Shown: positions 44,303 through 54,111, numbered from the stretch's first letter. The stretch: 60,851 bases of DNA from Thauera sp. UBA6194 (GCA_002422685.1 DITC01000011.1:1-60851), one strand, 5' to 3'. Program-made: numbers and translations. Notes: a model not told the origin generated them from the sequence alone.

Positions 44303-45130
44303 ATGACAAACCGAGCTTCCGACGTCTCCCGTCCCGCCGACGCTTCTGTGTCCCCGACCGCCGCCGCGGCGCTGGCCGGTCGCATGCTGGTGGTCATGCG
44401 CCCGCGCGAGCAGGCGGGCAGCTTGTGCGATCGCATTCGCGCGCTTGGCGGCCAGGTCGTCCTGTTTCCGGTCATCGCGGTCGGCCCCGCACTCGACGCG
44501 GCGCCGCTCGAGGCGGTCGTGCCGCGTCTGGCCGACTTCGACATCGCCTTCTTCGTCAGCCCCAACGCGGCCAACTACGCGATGCGCTTCATCCTGCCGC
44601 AGCGCGCCTGGCCTGCCACGTTGCAGGTCGCGACCGTAGGCAAGGGCAGCGAGCGCGTCTTGCGCGCTTACGGCTTCGCGCACGTGGTCGCGCCGCAGGA
44701 CGGCTTCGACAGCGAGGCGGTGATCGCCCTGCCCGAGTTCTCCGCGCAAGCCGTCGCCGGACGCAAGGTCTTGATCTTCCGCGGTGATGGCGGACGAGAA
44801 TTGCTTGCCGACACCTTGCGCGAACGTGGTGCAAGCGTGGAATATGTCACCTGTTACCGGCGATTCTGTCCCGACAACGACCCCGCGCTGCTGCTCGATC
44901 CAGTCGCGCGTGGTGAAGTGGACGGCCTCCTGCTCACAAGCAGCGAGGGCGTACGCAACCTTCGTCAGATGCTTGGCGCCGATGGCTTGGCCGCCTTGCG
45001 TGGCGTAACCGTGTTTGCATCGCACCCGCGCATCGTCGCGCAGGCCCGTGAAGCAGGCTTCACCGACGTGGTGGAGACCCCGGCGGGCGATGACGGTCTG
45101 ATGCAGGCGCTCGTGAACCACTTTGGTTAA
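44303..45130 (+). CDS. hemD: uroporphyrinogen-III synthase
   Basis: This 275-residue protein has the two-domain HemD layout with LVVMRPREQAGSLCDRIRALG, FFVSPNAANYAM, VATVGKGSERVL, IFRGDGGRELLADTL and VTVFASHPRIVAQA. It closes and inverts ring D of hydroxymethylbilane. The N-terminus is extended by about 25 residues. It lies 21 bases after hemC and 9 before hemX. Confidence 0.93.
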   Translation: MTNRASDVSRPADASVSPTAAAALAGRMLVVMRPREQAGSLCDRIRALGGQVVLFPVIAVGPALDAAPLEAVVPRLADFDIAFFVSPNAANYAMRFILPQRAWPATLQVATVGKGSERVLRAYGFAHVVAPQDGFDSEAVIALPEFSAQAVAGRKVLIFRGDGGRELLADTLRERGASVEYVTCYRRFCPDNDPALLLDPVARGEVDGLLLTSSEGVRNLRQMLGADGLAALRGVTVFASHPRIVAQAREAGFTDVVETPAGDDGLMQALVNHFG

Positions 45131-45139
45131 ATTTGGACC

Positions 45140-46651
45140 ATGAAAGAAGAGATCCCCGCCCTGATCCAGCCGCCCGCATCGCAGCAAGCGCAGGCCAAGG
45201 ACGCCGAAAGATCCTCTCCGGGGGAGACCCTCGATATGCCCGAAACCGCTACGCAGCAGCCGGCCTCCGGCGCTGACCCGGCTGCAGGTGGCGAACAGCC
45301 GCCGGCGACCGAACAGGCCGTGACGGACGACGCGCAGCCCGAGCGCAGTCGCAGCGCGGTTGGCTGGTGGGCGCTGCTGGTCGCGCTGCTCGCCGTGGGT
45401 GGCGCCGGTTGGTCGATCTGGCAGGTCCGCGATACCCAGACCGAGGCCGTGGCGCTGCGCGAAGAGCTCGCAAAGCGTCTGTCCGAAGGCGAATCCGTGG
45501 CCTCCGAGGCGCGCGGCGTCGTCCGCCAGCAGCAGGAAGTCATCGCCTCGTTGCAGGGCAAGCTGGGCGCGCTCGAGTCCAAGGTCGAAACGACCGAGGG
45601 TCAGGCCGAGGCCTTGCAGGCCATGTATCAAGAGCTCTCGCGCAGCCGCGAGGAGGGCGTGGTGGCCGAGGTCGAGCAGGCCGTGGCCATGGCCTCGCAG
45701 CAGCTTCAGATCGCGGGCAACGTCGAGGCCGCCTTGATCGCGCTGCAGGAGGCCGAGTCGCGCCTGGCGCTGCACGACCGTGGTCAGCTCGCCGCGCTGC
45801 GGCGTGCGCTCGGCAGCGACATCGACGAACTGCGCCTGTTGCCGGCGCTCGATGTCTCCGGCCTCAGCATTCGCCTCGAGCGTCTGCTCGAGCATGCCGA
45901 CGCAATGCCGCTCGCGTTCGAGCGCCCCTTGTCCGCCGATGCGGCGGTCGGTGGCGACCTCGGTCCGTCGCAGAGCGGCGGCTTCGTCGGCTGGGTCGAG
46001 CAGGCGTGGCGCTTTGCCCAGGCGGTGGCGGCCGATGTGTGGCACGAGGTGCGCACCGTGATTCGGGTCGAGCGCATGGACGGCGCCGAGCCGGTGCTGC
46101 TCGCGCCCGAGCAGAGCAGCTTCCTGCGCGAAAACCTCAAGCTGCGCCTGCTCACCGCACGGCTGGCCCTGTTGGCGCGCGATGGTCGCACCTACGGCAC
46201 CGACCTCGAGCAGGCACGCAGCTGGGTCGAACGCTTCTTCGACCTCGGTGACGAGCGCGTGCAGCTGGTGCTCTCCGAGCTCAAGGCGCTCGGTGCGGTC
46301 AAGGTGCGCTACACGCCGCCGGACCTGAGCGAGACCTTCACGGCGCTGAGCAACCTGCAGGTGCGTGCCGGCCGTCCTGCGCAGCCGGTCGAGCCTTCGG
46401 CCGCCGCGCAGCCTGCAGCGCCCGCTGCGGCAGCGGGCGAGGAAGCCGCCGAACCCGCGCCGGCCGCGGCAGACGCTGCGCCCGCGGCGGAGCAAGCCGC
46501 GCCGGCCTCCGAAGCCGCACCAGCCGCAGAATCCGCAGAAGCTGCGCCGACCGCAGATGAAGCCGCACCGGCTGCCGAAGCCGAAGCCGAGGCCGAGGCG
46601 GCGGTCGCTGCGCCCGAAGAACCCGTGACCGCTCCGGCGGCCAGCGAGTGA
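45140..46651 (+). CDS. hemX: HemX-like membrane protein
   Basis: 503 residues. A Pro/Ala-rich cytoplasmic segment, one membrane helix (about 74-95), a coiled-coil-like stretch (about 95-210), the conserved HemX domain with LKLRLLTARLALLARDG, and a final 90-residue Ala/Glu/Pro tail with little sequence complexity. Despite the family's methyltransferase label it lacks a SAM-binding fold. Its role in haem synthesis is unclear; its place in hemCDXY is conserved. Confidence 0.9.
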   Translation: MKEEIPALIQPPASQQAQAKDAERSSPGETLDMPETATQQPASGADPAAGGEQPPATEQAVTDDAQPERSRSAVGWWALLVALLAVGGAGWSIWQVRDTQTEAVALREELAKRLSEGESVASEARGVVRQQQEVIASLQGKLGALESKVETTEGQAEALQAMYQELSRSREEGVVAEVEQAVAMASQQLQIAGNVEAALIALQEAESRLALHDRGQLAALRRALGSDIDELRLLPALDVSGLSIRLERLLEHADAMPLAFERPLSADAAVGGDLGPSQSGGFVGWVEQAWRFAQAVAADVWHEVRTVIRVERMDGAEPVLLAPEQSSFLRENLKLRLLTARLALLARDGRTYGTDLEQARSWVERFFDLGDERVQLVLSELKALGAVKVRYTPPDLSETFTALSNLQVRAGRPAQPVEPSAAAQPAAPAAAAGEEAAEPAPAAADAAPAAEQAAPASEAAPAAESAEAAPTADEAAPAAEAEAEAEAAVAAPEEPVTAPAASE

Positions 46652-46661
46652 GGGCCCGGCG

Positions 46662-47861
46662 ATGCGAGCACTGATCTGGCTTATCGCGATCTTCGCCGTC
46701 GCTGTTGGCGTGGCGATGGTCGCTGGCGTGAATGATGGCTACGTCCTCGTGGTGCTGTCGCCGTGGCGGGCGCAGATTTCACTCAATCTGTTCATCGTGC
46801 TGCTGGTGGCGAGTGTGGCGCTGGTCCATATCCTGCTGGGCCTGCTCACGCGCACCCTGTCGCTGCCCACTCGGGTCTCGCAGTGGCGCGAGCGCCGCCG
46901 CCGTCAGAAGGCCGACCGCGCCATGAATGCGGCGATGAACGCGCTGTTCGAGGGCCGCTACTCGCAGTCGCTGAAGGCGGCCTCGAACGCTTATGCCGCG
47001 AGCGAGGGCTCGTCGATGGCTGCGCTCGTGGCGGCGCGTGCGGCGCATGCGCTGCAGGACAAGACCCGCTACGAGGAATGGCTCGGCCATGCTGCCGAGC
47101 AGGGCAAGGAGAGCGAGGTCGCGCGCCTGATGACCGAGGCCGAACTGGCCATCCAGAGCCGCGACTTCAAGGCTGCTGGTGCACGACTCGCAAAACTGCG
47201 CGAAGGCGGTCACAAGCACATCGCGATGCTGCGGCTCGAGTCCGAAGTTCAGCTCGAGCTCGGGCAGTGGGACGAGCTGATCCACACCCTGCGCCAGCTG
47301 CGCAAGCACAAGGCGCTCACCGGCGAGCAGGTCGCTCCCGGCTTGCGCCGTGCGCACATCGCGCGCATGAAGCAGCTGATGAGCGCCGAGCCGAGCGAGC
47401 TCGAACGCTACTGGCTGGACATTCCGGCCGAAGAGCTCGAGGATCGCGGCCTGGTCGAGCAGGCGCTGCCACTGATGGCGAAGGCCGGCTTCGCCGCACG
47501 TGTGCGCAAGCAGGCCGAGCGGCTGCTCGACGAGAAATGGGACAGTGGTCTGGCGCGCCTGTATGCCGACTGCTGCACGGGTACGCTCGATGACGCTCAC
47601 GCATGCCTGCACAAGGCCGAGGCCTGGCTCGAACAGCAGCCCAAGGATGCCGGCCTGCTGTTCGCGCTCGGCCAGCTCTGCCGCCGCACCGAGCTCTGGG
47701 GCAAGGCGCAGAGCTACCTCGAGGCTTCGCTGGGTCTGCAGCCGGAGGTCGAGACGCATCTGGCGCTCGCGCATCTGTTCGAGACCCTCGAGCGTCCCGC
47801 CGACGCGCAGCGACATTACCGCGCCGCAGCCGAGCTGGTGAGCGGCAGCGTCGGTAGCTGA
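46662..47861 (+). CDS. hemY: HemY-like TPR membrane protein
   Basis: This 399-residue protein has two N-terminal membrane helices (residues 1-24 and about 40-62), then the HemY_N region and TPR-like helical repeats. It is the proteobacterial HemY of hemCDXY, not protoporphyrinogen oxidase. It probably acts as a scaffold for late haem enzymes at the membrane. A terminator follows. Confidence 0.93.
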   Translation: MRALIWLIAIFAVAVGVAMVAGVNDGYVLVVLSPWRAQISLNLFIVLLVASVALVHILLGLLTRTLSLPTRVSQWRERRRRQKADRAMNAAMNALFEGRYSQSLKAASNAYAASEGSSMAALVAARAAHALQDKTRYEEWLGHAAEQGKESEVARLMTEAELAIQSRDFKAAGARLAKLREGGHKHIAMLRLESEVQLELGQWDELIHTLRQLRKHKALTGEQVAPGLRRAHIARMKQLMSAEPSELERYWLDIPAEELEDRGLVEQALPLMAKAGFAARVRKQAERLLDEKWDSGLARLYADCCTGTLDDAHACLHKAEAWLEQQPKDAGLLFALGQLCRRTELWGKAQSYLEASLGLQPEVETHLALAHLFETLERPADAQRHYRAAAELVSGSVGS

Positions 47862-47878
47862 TTTTTTCAGCACTCGAA

Positions 47879-47915
47879 GAAAAGCCCCGCACACCATGTG
47901 TTGCGGGGCTTTTTT
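47879..47915. terminator. terminator between convergent hemY and hemF
   Basis: AAAGCCCCGCA (47881-47891) pairs with TGCGGGGCTTT (47902-47912) around a 10-base loop, with T-rich tails on both strands. It can end transcription from both sides. Confidence 0.88.
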
Positions 47916-47962
47916 GTCTGCCGGGCGCGCGCCCTGTGGCGCATGGGGTGGTCGCGGCGGGC

Positions 47963-48874
47963 TCAGGCCCAGTCGGCAGCCACCAGGTATTTGTCGTACA
48001 GCTCGGCCTCGGGGGAGTGGGGCTCGGGCTTCCAGTCGTAGCGCCATTTCACGATCGGCGGCATCGACATCAGGATGGATTCGGTGCGCCCACCCGACTG
48101 CAGGCCGAACAGCGTGCCGCGGTCGAAGACGAGGTTGAACTCGACGTAGCGCCCGCGGCGGTAGGCCTGGAAGTCGCGTTCGCGTTCGCCGTAGGGCAGG
48201 CCTCTGCGCCGTTCGACGATGGGCAGATAGGCGTCCTGGAAGGCGTTGCCGACCGACTGGGTCAGGCCGAAGGCGGTGTCGAAATCGGTCTTGCCGTCGG
48301 CGCCGAGGTCATCGAAGAACAGGCCGCCGACGCCGCGCGGCTCGTTGCGATGCTTGAGGAAGAAGTAGCGATCGCACCAGTCCTTGAGCCGGCGGTACTC
48401 CGGTTCGCCGCCAAAGGGTAGGACCGCCGCCTTGCAGGTGGCGTGAAAGTGGCGGATGTCTTGTTCGAAAGGGTAGTAGGGGGTGAGGTCCATGCCGCCG
48501 CCGAACCACCACACCGGGGGCTTGCCCTCGGCCAGCGCCACGAAGAAGCGTACGTTCATGTGCACCGTGGGGCAGTAGGGGTTGCGCGGATGCAGCACGA
48601 GCGAGACGCCCATGGCCTCGAAGCGGCGCCCTGCCAGCTCGGGGCGGTGCGCGGTGGCCGAGGCGGGCATGCCGTCGCCCATGACGTGAGAGAAATTGAC
48701 GCCCCCGCGCTCGAAGAAGTCGCCCTCTTCGATGACGCGGGTGAGTCCGCCGCCACCCCCCGGGCGATCCCAGCCGTCAGCCTTGAAAGGCTTGCCGTCG
48801 AAACTTTCGAGACGGCTGACGATGCGTTGCTGGAGCTCGGTGAACCAGGGTTTGATGGTGGCGGGATCGATCAT
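47963..48874 (-). CDS. hemF: oxygen-dependent coproporphyrinogen-III oxidase
   Basis: This 303-residue protein has GGGGGLTRVIEEGDFFERGGVNFS, PTVHMNVRFF, WWFGGGMDLTPYYPFEQD and FNLVFDRGTLFGL. It makes protoporphyrinogen IX in aerobic cells. It converges on the hemCDXY operon and follows the YegP-like gene by 6 bases. Confidence 0.97.
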   Translation of the reverse strand: MIDPATIKPWFTELQQRIVSRLESFDGKPFKADGWDRPGGGGGLTRVIEEGDFFERGGVNFSHVMGDGMPASATAHRPELAGRRFEAMGVSLVLHPRNPYCPTVHMNVRFFVALAEGKPPVWWFGGGMDLTPYYPFEQDIRHFHATCKAAVLPFGGEPEYRRLKDWCDRYFFLKHRNEPRGVGGLFFDDLGADGKTDFDTAFGLTQSVGNAFQDAYLPIVERRRGLPYGERERDFQAYRRGRYVEFNLVFDRGTLFGLQSGGRTESILMSMPPIVKWRYDWKPEPHSPEAELYDKYLVAADWA

Positions 48875-48880
48875 CGTGAA

Positions 48881-49213
48881 TCAGCTTTTGTCGTCGACCG
48901 GGGCGTCGGCGGCGCCGGCCTTGGTGGCGGCGATCGCAGCGTCGCAGGCCGCCGCGTCGGCGAACATCGGGCTAGTGCCGATGACCTGGCCGTTGGTCGC
49001 CTTGAGGTTGAAGTAGGGGCGGCCGTCAGAGGCGGCTTTCACTTCGAAGCGCTTGTCTTCGGCGGAGTTCTTGCGCACCGACTCCACGCCGTTGGTGCAG
49101 CTGGCTTTTGCGTTGTAGCCTTCGCTGCGAACCAGCGTCTTGCCTGCGGCGTCGAGCAGCTTGAAGTGGAATTCGCCCTTGTCGTTCTTGGTGATCTCGA
49201 ATTTAACGGACAT
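48881..49213 (-). CDS. YegP-family (DUF1508) protein
   Basis: This 110-residue protein has two tandem DUF1508 repeats: FEITKNDKGEFHFKLLDAAG...SEGYNAKASCTNGVESV and ASDGRPYFNLKATNGQVIGTS...AACDAAIA. The family's role is unknown. The ATG at 49213 has AAGGAGG 6 bases upstream, so the longer frame is rejected. It is closely followed by hemF. Confidence 0.9.
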   Translation of the reverse strand: MSVKFEITKNDKGEFHFKLLDAAGKTLVRSEGYNAKASCTNGVESVRKNSAEDKRFEVKAASDGRPYFNLKATNGQVIGTSPMFADAAACDAAIAATKAGAADAPVDDKS

Positions 49214-49238
49214 TAACGCCTCCTTGACGGGTTTCAAA

Positions 49239-49268
49239 GTCAAACGCGTGGGAAGTCACGCGTTTGAC
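49239..49268. terminator. perfect hairpin between purD and the YegP-like gene
   Basis: The 12-bp stem GTCAAACGCGTG/CACGCGTTTGAC encloses a 6-base loop. On the minus strand it lies after purD and 25 bases before the next start, with a short TTTGAAAC tail. It may be a weak terminator for purD or a regulatory stem. Confidence 0.5.
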
Positions 49269-49356
49269 GAGAGGATAGCCCGCCATGCCGGCGTTGTCAG
49301 TGATCGCGGGCGCCTCGAGCCGTTTTTCGGTCGCCGGGGCTGCCCGCGGCGGGGGG

Positions 49357-50634
49357 TCAGTTCTTGCGGACCAGGGCGCGGTAGCCGATGTCGCGGCGAT
49401 ACTGGCGGCCGTCGAAGGTGATGGCGTCGGCGAGCTCGTAAGCGCGCTTCTGCGCGGTGCGCACGTTGTCGCCCAGGGCGGTGACGCACAGCACGCGGCC
49501 GCCGGCAGTGACGATGTCGCCGTCCCGCTGGGCGGTGCCGGCGTGGAACACATGCGCGTCTTCGAGTTCAGCCGTGGGCAGGCCGGTGATGACGTCGCCC
49601 TTGCGGGGGTTCTCGGGATAGCCGGCGGCGGCCAGCACCACGCCGAGCGCGAAGCGGCGGTCCCACTCGGCCTCGGTCTGGTCGAGCTTGCCGGCGATGG
49701 CGGCCTCGATGAGGTCGGCGAGGTCGGTCTTGAGTCGCATCATGATTGGCTGCGTCTCGGGGTCGCCCATGCGGCAGTTGAACTCCACCACGCGCGGCTT
49801 GCCCTCGCCGTCGATCATCAGGCCGGCATACAGGAAGCCGGTGTAGGGCAGGCCGTCTGCGGCCATGCCGGCGAGCGTCGGGTTGATGACTTCACGCATC
49901 ACGCGCGCATGCACGTCGGGGGTGACCACCGGCGCGGGCGAGTAGGCGCCCATGCCGCCGGTGTTGGGGCCCTGGTCGCCGTCCTGCAGGCGCTTGTGGT
50001 CCTGGCTGGTGGCGAGCGCGAGCGCGTTCTTGCCGTCGGCCATGACGATGAAGCTGGCTTCCTCGCCTTCCATGAACTCCTCGATCACCACCCGGGCGCC
50101 CGCATCGCCCATTTTGTTGTCGAGCAGCATCATGTCGATCGCGGCGTGCGCCTCGTCGGCGCTCATCGCCACCACCACGCCCTTGCCGGCGGCCAGGCCG
50201 TCGGCCTTGATCACGATCGGCGCGCCCTCGGTGTCGATGTAGGCGTGCGCCTCGGCGGCGTCGGAGAAGGTCTGGTACTTGGCGGTCGGGATGTTGTGGC
50301 GGACGAGGAACTGCTTGGCGAAGTCCTTGGAGCTTTCGAGCTGGGCGGCGGCCTTGGTGGGGCCGAAGATCGGCAGCCCGGCAGCGCGGAAGGCATCGAC
50401 CACGCCGGCGGCGAGCGGCGCCTCGGGGCCGACCACGGTGAAGGCGACCTGCTCGCGCCTGGCCAGCTCGACCAGCACCTTGATGTCGGTGATCGGCACG
50501 TTCTGCAGCAGCTTCTCGGCAGCGGTACCGGGGTTGCCCGGCGCGACCAGCACGCGGGTGACCTTGGGCGACTGGGCGAGTTTCCAGGCCAGCGCGTGTT
50601 CGCGGCCGCCGGAACCGATGACGAGGACTTTCAT
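49357..50634 (-). CDS. purD: phosphoribosylamine-glycine ligase
   Basis: This 425-residue ATP-grasp enzyme begins MKVLVIGSGGREHALAWKL, with GPEAPLAAGVVDAF, IVIKADGLAAGKGVVVA and VVEFNCRMGDPETQ. It makes glycinamide ribonucleotide in purine synthesis. It lies 34 bases after purH in the same operon. Confidence 0.97.
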   Translation of the reverse strand: MKVLVIGSGGREHALAWKLAQSPKVTRVLVAPGNPGTAAEKLLQNVPITDIKVLVELARREQVAFTVVGPEAPLAAGVVDAFRAAGLPIFGPTKAAAQLESSKDFAKQFLVRHNIPTAKYQTFSDAAEAHAYIDTEGAPIVIKADGLAAGKGVVVAMSADEAHAAIDMMLLDNKMGDAGARVVIEEFMEGEEASFIVMADGKNALALATSQDHKRLQDGDQGPNTGGMGAYSPAPVVTPDVHARVMREVINPTLAGMAADGLPYTGFLYAGLMIDGEGKPRVVEFNCRMGDPETQPIMMRLKTDLADLIEAAIAGKLDQTEAEWDRRFALGVVLAAAGYPENPRKGDVITGLPTAELEDAHVFHAGTAQRDGDIVTAGGRVLCVTALGDNVRTAQKRAYELADAITFDGRQYRRDIGYRALVRKN

Positions 50635-50668
50635 GTGCTGCTCCGAAGCTCTGCTGGGGTGGTCGTGC

Positions 50669-52258
50669 TTAGTGGCGGAAGTGCCGGAAGCCAGTGAACA
50701 CCATGGCGATGTTCTGCTCGTTGGCGGCGGCGATCACCTCGTCGTCGCGCATCGAGCCGCCCGGCTGGATCACCGCGGTGGCGCCGGCCTGGGCGAGCAC
50801 GTCGAGGCCGTCGCGGAAGGGGAAGAAGGCGTCCGATGCGACCACGCAACCGGCGATCTGCAGGCCGGCGTTCTCGGCCTTGATCTTGGCGATGCGCGCG
50901 GAGTCGACGCGGCTCATCTGGCCGGCGCCGACGCCAACGGTCATGCCGTCCTTGCAGTACACGATGGCGTTGGACTTGACGTACTTGGCCACGCGCCAGG
51001 CGAACAGCATGTCGCGCATTTCGGCTTCCGTCGGCGCGCGCTGGGTGACCACCTTGAGGTCGGCGATCTGGATGCGGGCCTCGTCGGCGCTCTGCACCAG
51101 CAGGCCGCCGCCCACGCGCTTGTAGTCGAAGGCGCCGGCGGGCTGGCCGAGCGGGCAGGTGAGCACGCGCACGTTCTTCCTGCTCGCGAGCAGCTCGAGC
51201 GCGTCGGCGGTGTAGGACGGCGCGATCAGCACCTCGAGGAACTGCGCCGACACGGCTTCGGCCGTGGCGCGGTCGACCTCGCCGTTGAAGGCGATGATGC
51301 CGCCGAAGGCCGAGGTGGGATCGGTGGAGAAGGCCTTGGTGTAGGCCTCGAGCGCGCTGGCGGCGACGGCCACGCCGCAGGGGTTGGCATGCTTGACGAT
51401 GACGCAGGCGGGGGCCGAGCCGTCGAAGGCCTTGACGCATTCCCAGGCGGCGTCGGCGTCGGCGATGTTGTTGTACGACAGTTCCTTGCCCTGCAGCTGG
51501 CTGTAGCCGGCCACGCCACCTTCGGCCGCGCCGGGCTGGCGGTAGAAGGCCGCGCTCTGGTGCGGGTTCTCGCCGTAGCGCAGGTCCTGCACCTTGTCGA
51601 AGGCGAGCTGCAGGCGCTCGGGGTAGCTCTGCAGCGACACGTCGCCGGCCTCGTTGGTGACGAGCGCGGTGAGGTAGTTGGAGATCGCCGAGTCGTAGCG
51701 CGCGGTGTGGGTGAAGGCCTTCACCGCGAGCGCGAAGCGGGTCTTGTGGCTGAGCTTACCAGCGTTGGTCTTGAGCTCCTCGACGATGCAGCCGTAGTCC
51801 TCGGGGTCGGTGACGATGCCGACGCCGCCCTGCTCGTTGCCGTGGTTCTTGGCTGCGGCGCGCACCATGGTGGGGCCGCCGATGTCGATGTTCTCGATCG
51901 CATCTTCCAGCGTGCAGTCGGGCTTGGCCACGGTCTGCTGGAAGGGGTAGAGGTTCACCACCACGAGGTCGATGCGGCCGATGTCGTGCGCAGCGATCGT
52001 GTCCATGTGTTCGGCGAGGTCGCGACGGGCGAGGATGCCGCCGTGCACCTTGGGGTGCAGGGTCTTGACGCGGCCGTCGAGCATCTCGGGGAAGCCGGTG
52101 TGCTCGGAGACGTCGGTCACCGGCAGGCCGGCTTCGCGCAGCAGGCTGGCGGTGCCGCCGGTCGACAGCAGCTTGATGCCGAGGGCGGAGAGTTCGCGCG
52201 CGAAGTCGAGCACGCCGCGTTTGTCGGAAACACTGATCAGGGCTTGGGTCACGTTCAT
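50669..52258 (-). CDS. purH: bifunctional AICAR transformylase / IMP cyclohydrolase
   Basis: This 529-residue protein has an N-terminal IMP cyclohydrolase domain (ALISVSDKRGVLDFARELSA, STGGTASLL) and a C-terminal AICAR transformylase domain (SYNNIADADAAWECV, CVIVKHANPCG, QMSRVDSARIA). It performs the last two steps to IMP. The order dusB-fis-purH-purD on one strand suggests an operon. Confidence 0.98.
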   Translation of the reverse strand: MNVTQALISVSDKRGVLDFARELSALGIKLLSTGGTASLLREAGLPVTDVSEHTGFPEMLDGRVKTLHPKVHGGILARRDLAEHMDTIAAHDIGRIDLVVVNLYPFQQTVAKPDCTLEDAIENIDIGGPTMVRAAAKNHGNEQGGVGIVTDPEDYGCIVEELKTNAGKLSHKTRFALAVKAFTHTARYDSAISNYLTALVTNEAGDVSLQSYPERLQLAFDKVQDLRYGENPHQSAAFYRQPGAAEGGVAGYSQLQGKELSYNNIADADAAWECVKAFDGSAPACVIVKHANPCGVAVAASALEAYTKAFSTDPTSAFGGIIAFNGEVDRATAEAVSAQFLEVLIAPSYTADALELLASRKNVRVLTCPLGQPAGAFDYKRVGGGLLVQSADEARIQIADLKVVTQRAPTEAEMRDMLFAWRVAKYVKSNAIVYCKDGMTVGVGAGQMSRVDSARIAKIKAENAGLQIAGCVVASDAFFPFRDGLDVLAQAGATAVIQPGGSMRDDEVIAAANEQNIAMVFTGFRHFRH

Positions 52259-52351
52259 CGTCTTAGGCCGGTGGCGAAGGTCTGGAAGGAAAATCGGTGC
52301 GAGGCGTGTGGAACCGGTCTCTCTGGCGGCGACCGCGGGGCGCGTCGCCGC

Positions 52352-52591
52352 TTACAGCAGTTCGTAGTCGGTGAGCTTGCGCCGCAGCGTGTTGCGGTTG
52401 ATGCCGAGCATGTCGGCCGCCACGGTCTGGTTGCCGTTGGCACGCTGGAGCACGAACTCGAGCATCGGGCGCTCGACATTGCGGATCACCATGTCGTGGA
52501 TGGCGGCCGGCTTTTCGCCGTCGAGGTCGCGGAAGTACTGGTCCAGCGTGCGGACGACGGCGTCCGCGATCTCGTTGCTGCGACTGGTCAT
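52352..52591 (-). CDS. fis: nucleoid protein Fis
   Basis: This 79-residue protein has a C-terminal helix-turn-helix, GNQTVAADMLGINRNTLRRKL, typical of Fis/NtrC. It bends DNA and regulates rRNA, recombination and growth-phase genes. Its ATG overlaps the dusB stop (ATGA), the classic dusB-fis arrangement. It is too short to be a full NtrC regulator. Confidence 0.95.
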   Translation of the reverse strand: MTSRSNEIADAVVRTLDQYFRDLDGEKPAAIHDMVIRNVERPMLEFVLQRANGNQTVAADMLGINRNTLRRKLTDYELL

Positions 52592-53622
52592 GCTGCGAGT
52601 TCCTGCGGGTAATCGGTGTGCGCATCCGCCTCGTAGCGCAGGCGGGCGTCCGCCTCGGCGAGCTGGCCGAAGAAGTCGTCCACGGCGGCGAGCTGGGCGG
52701 GGATGTCGGGGATCTGGTTCATCGCGCGACGGAACGCGGCGGAGCCGACCAGGCCCTTGGTGTACCAGGAGATGTGCTTGCGCGCGATCTTCACGCCGCG
52801 CTCGTCGCCATAGAAGGCGTACAGGTCGGCGAGGTGCTCGCGGCAGACCTGGTGGATCTCGCTCACCAGCGGCGGCGGCAGGAGCTCGCCGGTGGCGAGG
52901 AAGTGCTCGATCTCGCGGAAGATCCACGGCCGACCCTGTGCAGCACGCCCGATCATGACGCCGTCGGCGCCGGTGTAGTCGAGGACGTGCTTGGCCTTCT
53001 GCGGGCTGCCGATGTCGCCGTTGGCGATTACCGGGATCTTCACCAGCGTCTTGACGTGGGCGATGGTGTCGTACTCGGCTTCGCCCATGTACTGGTCGGC
53101 GCGCGTGCGGCCGTGGATGGCGATGGCGCGGATGCCCGATTCCTGGGCGATGCGGGCGATCGTGGGGGCGTTTTTGTTGGCGCGGTTCCAGCCGGTGCGG
53201 AACTTGAGCGTGACCGGGGTGTTCGGCACGGCCTTGACCACGGCCTCGAGGATGCGCGCGACCAGGGGCTCGTCCTGCATCAGCGCGGAGCCGGCCATGA
53301 CGTTGCACACTTTCTTGGCCGGGCAGCCCATGTTGATGTCGATGATCTGGGCGCCGTTGTCGGCGTTGAACTTCGCCGCCTCGGCCATCATCGCGGGGTC
53401 GGCGCCGGCGATCTGCACCGAGATCGGGTCGACCTCGCCGGTGTGGTCGGCGCGGCGGCGGGTCTTTTCGCTGCCGTAGAGCAGGGAGTTGGAGGTGACC
53501 ATCTCGGACACGGCGACGCCTGCGCCCAGCTTCTTGCACAACTGGCGGAAAGGACGATCGGTCACCCCGGCCATCGGGGCGACGAAGAGGTTGTTGCGCA
53601 AGGTGAAGCCGGCGAACTGCAT
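52588..53622 (-). CDS. dusB: tRNA-dihydrouridine synthase B
   Basis: This 344-residue FMN protein has VAPMAGVTDRPFRQL, DINMGCPAKKVCN with the catalytic cysteine, and GADGVMIGRAAQGRPW. It reduces uridines in tRNA. It is the first gene of dusB-fis-purH-purD. A TAAAAT (complement of 53651-53656) may be the -10 of the operon; no clear -35. Confidence 0.97.
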   Translation of the reverse strand: MQFAGFTLRNNLFVAPMAGVTDRPFRQLCKKLGAGVAVSEMVTSNSLLYGSEKTRRRADHTGEVDPISVQIAGADPAMMAEAAKFNADNGAQIIDINMGCPAKKVCNVMAGSALMQDEPLVARILEAVVKAVPNTPVTLKFRTGWNRANKNAPTIARIAQESGIRAIAIHGRTRADQYMGEAEYDTIAHVKTLVKIPVIANGDIGSPQKAKHVLDYTGADGVMIGRAAQGRPWIFREIEHFLATGELLPPPLVSEIHQVCREHLADLYAFYGDERGVKIARKHISWYTKGLVGSAAFRRAMNQIPDIPAQLAAVDDFFGQLAEADARLRYEADAHTDYPQELAA

Positions 53623-54111
53623 GGTGTGAGGGGCAGGCGAAAACGCGGCATTTTACCCTATCGATCCTGGGCGTGCGCTTGTTGGGGCGCGTGTGCAACA
53701 CGCTGGGGCGGTGACGTTCCTTGGAGATGCTCGGGCGGCCCGCCGCGGGTGGTGCGTTTGACGTGTGGCTTTTTGCGCGTTGTGGAGCGTGCGCGGGGGC
53801 GGTGGCGTGTTGGCGGGGCGGAGCGTGGTGCTGGGCGCTGGGCGTGGTGTGGCGCGGCGTGGCGCGGGGTCGCGGGGCCGGGGTGGGGGTCGCCGCCTGC
53901 ACTCGCGGCCCTTCGCTGCGCTGCGGGCTGCCCTCGACGGAGGACGTCGCGGGGGCGGCGACGCAAACTCGGCGCTGCGCGCCTCAGACATGCGTCGCCT
54001 TGTTTCCCCCGCGACGCCCTCCGCCTCGGCGCTCGTGAAGTTGGCGACCCCCACCCCGGCCCCGCGACCGGAACCGTGGGCGCGGCTCGGTGGCGGAAAA
54101 ACCTTGGTGCG
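53623..54111. other. 489-base gene-free interval
   Basis: The interval lies between the dusB start and the end of the PLP-enzyme gene, both on the minus strand. The frames in it are short, GC-biased and lack ribosome-binding sites. Apart from the dusB upstream region near 53623-53680, I see no repeat, RNA or terminator. Confidence 0.5.
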
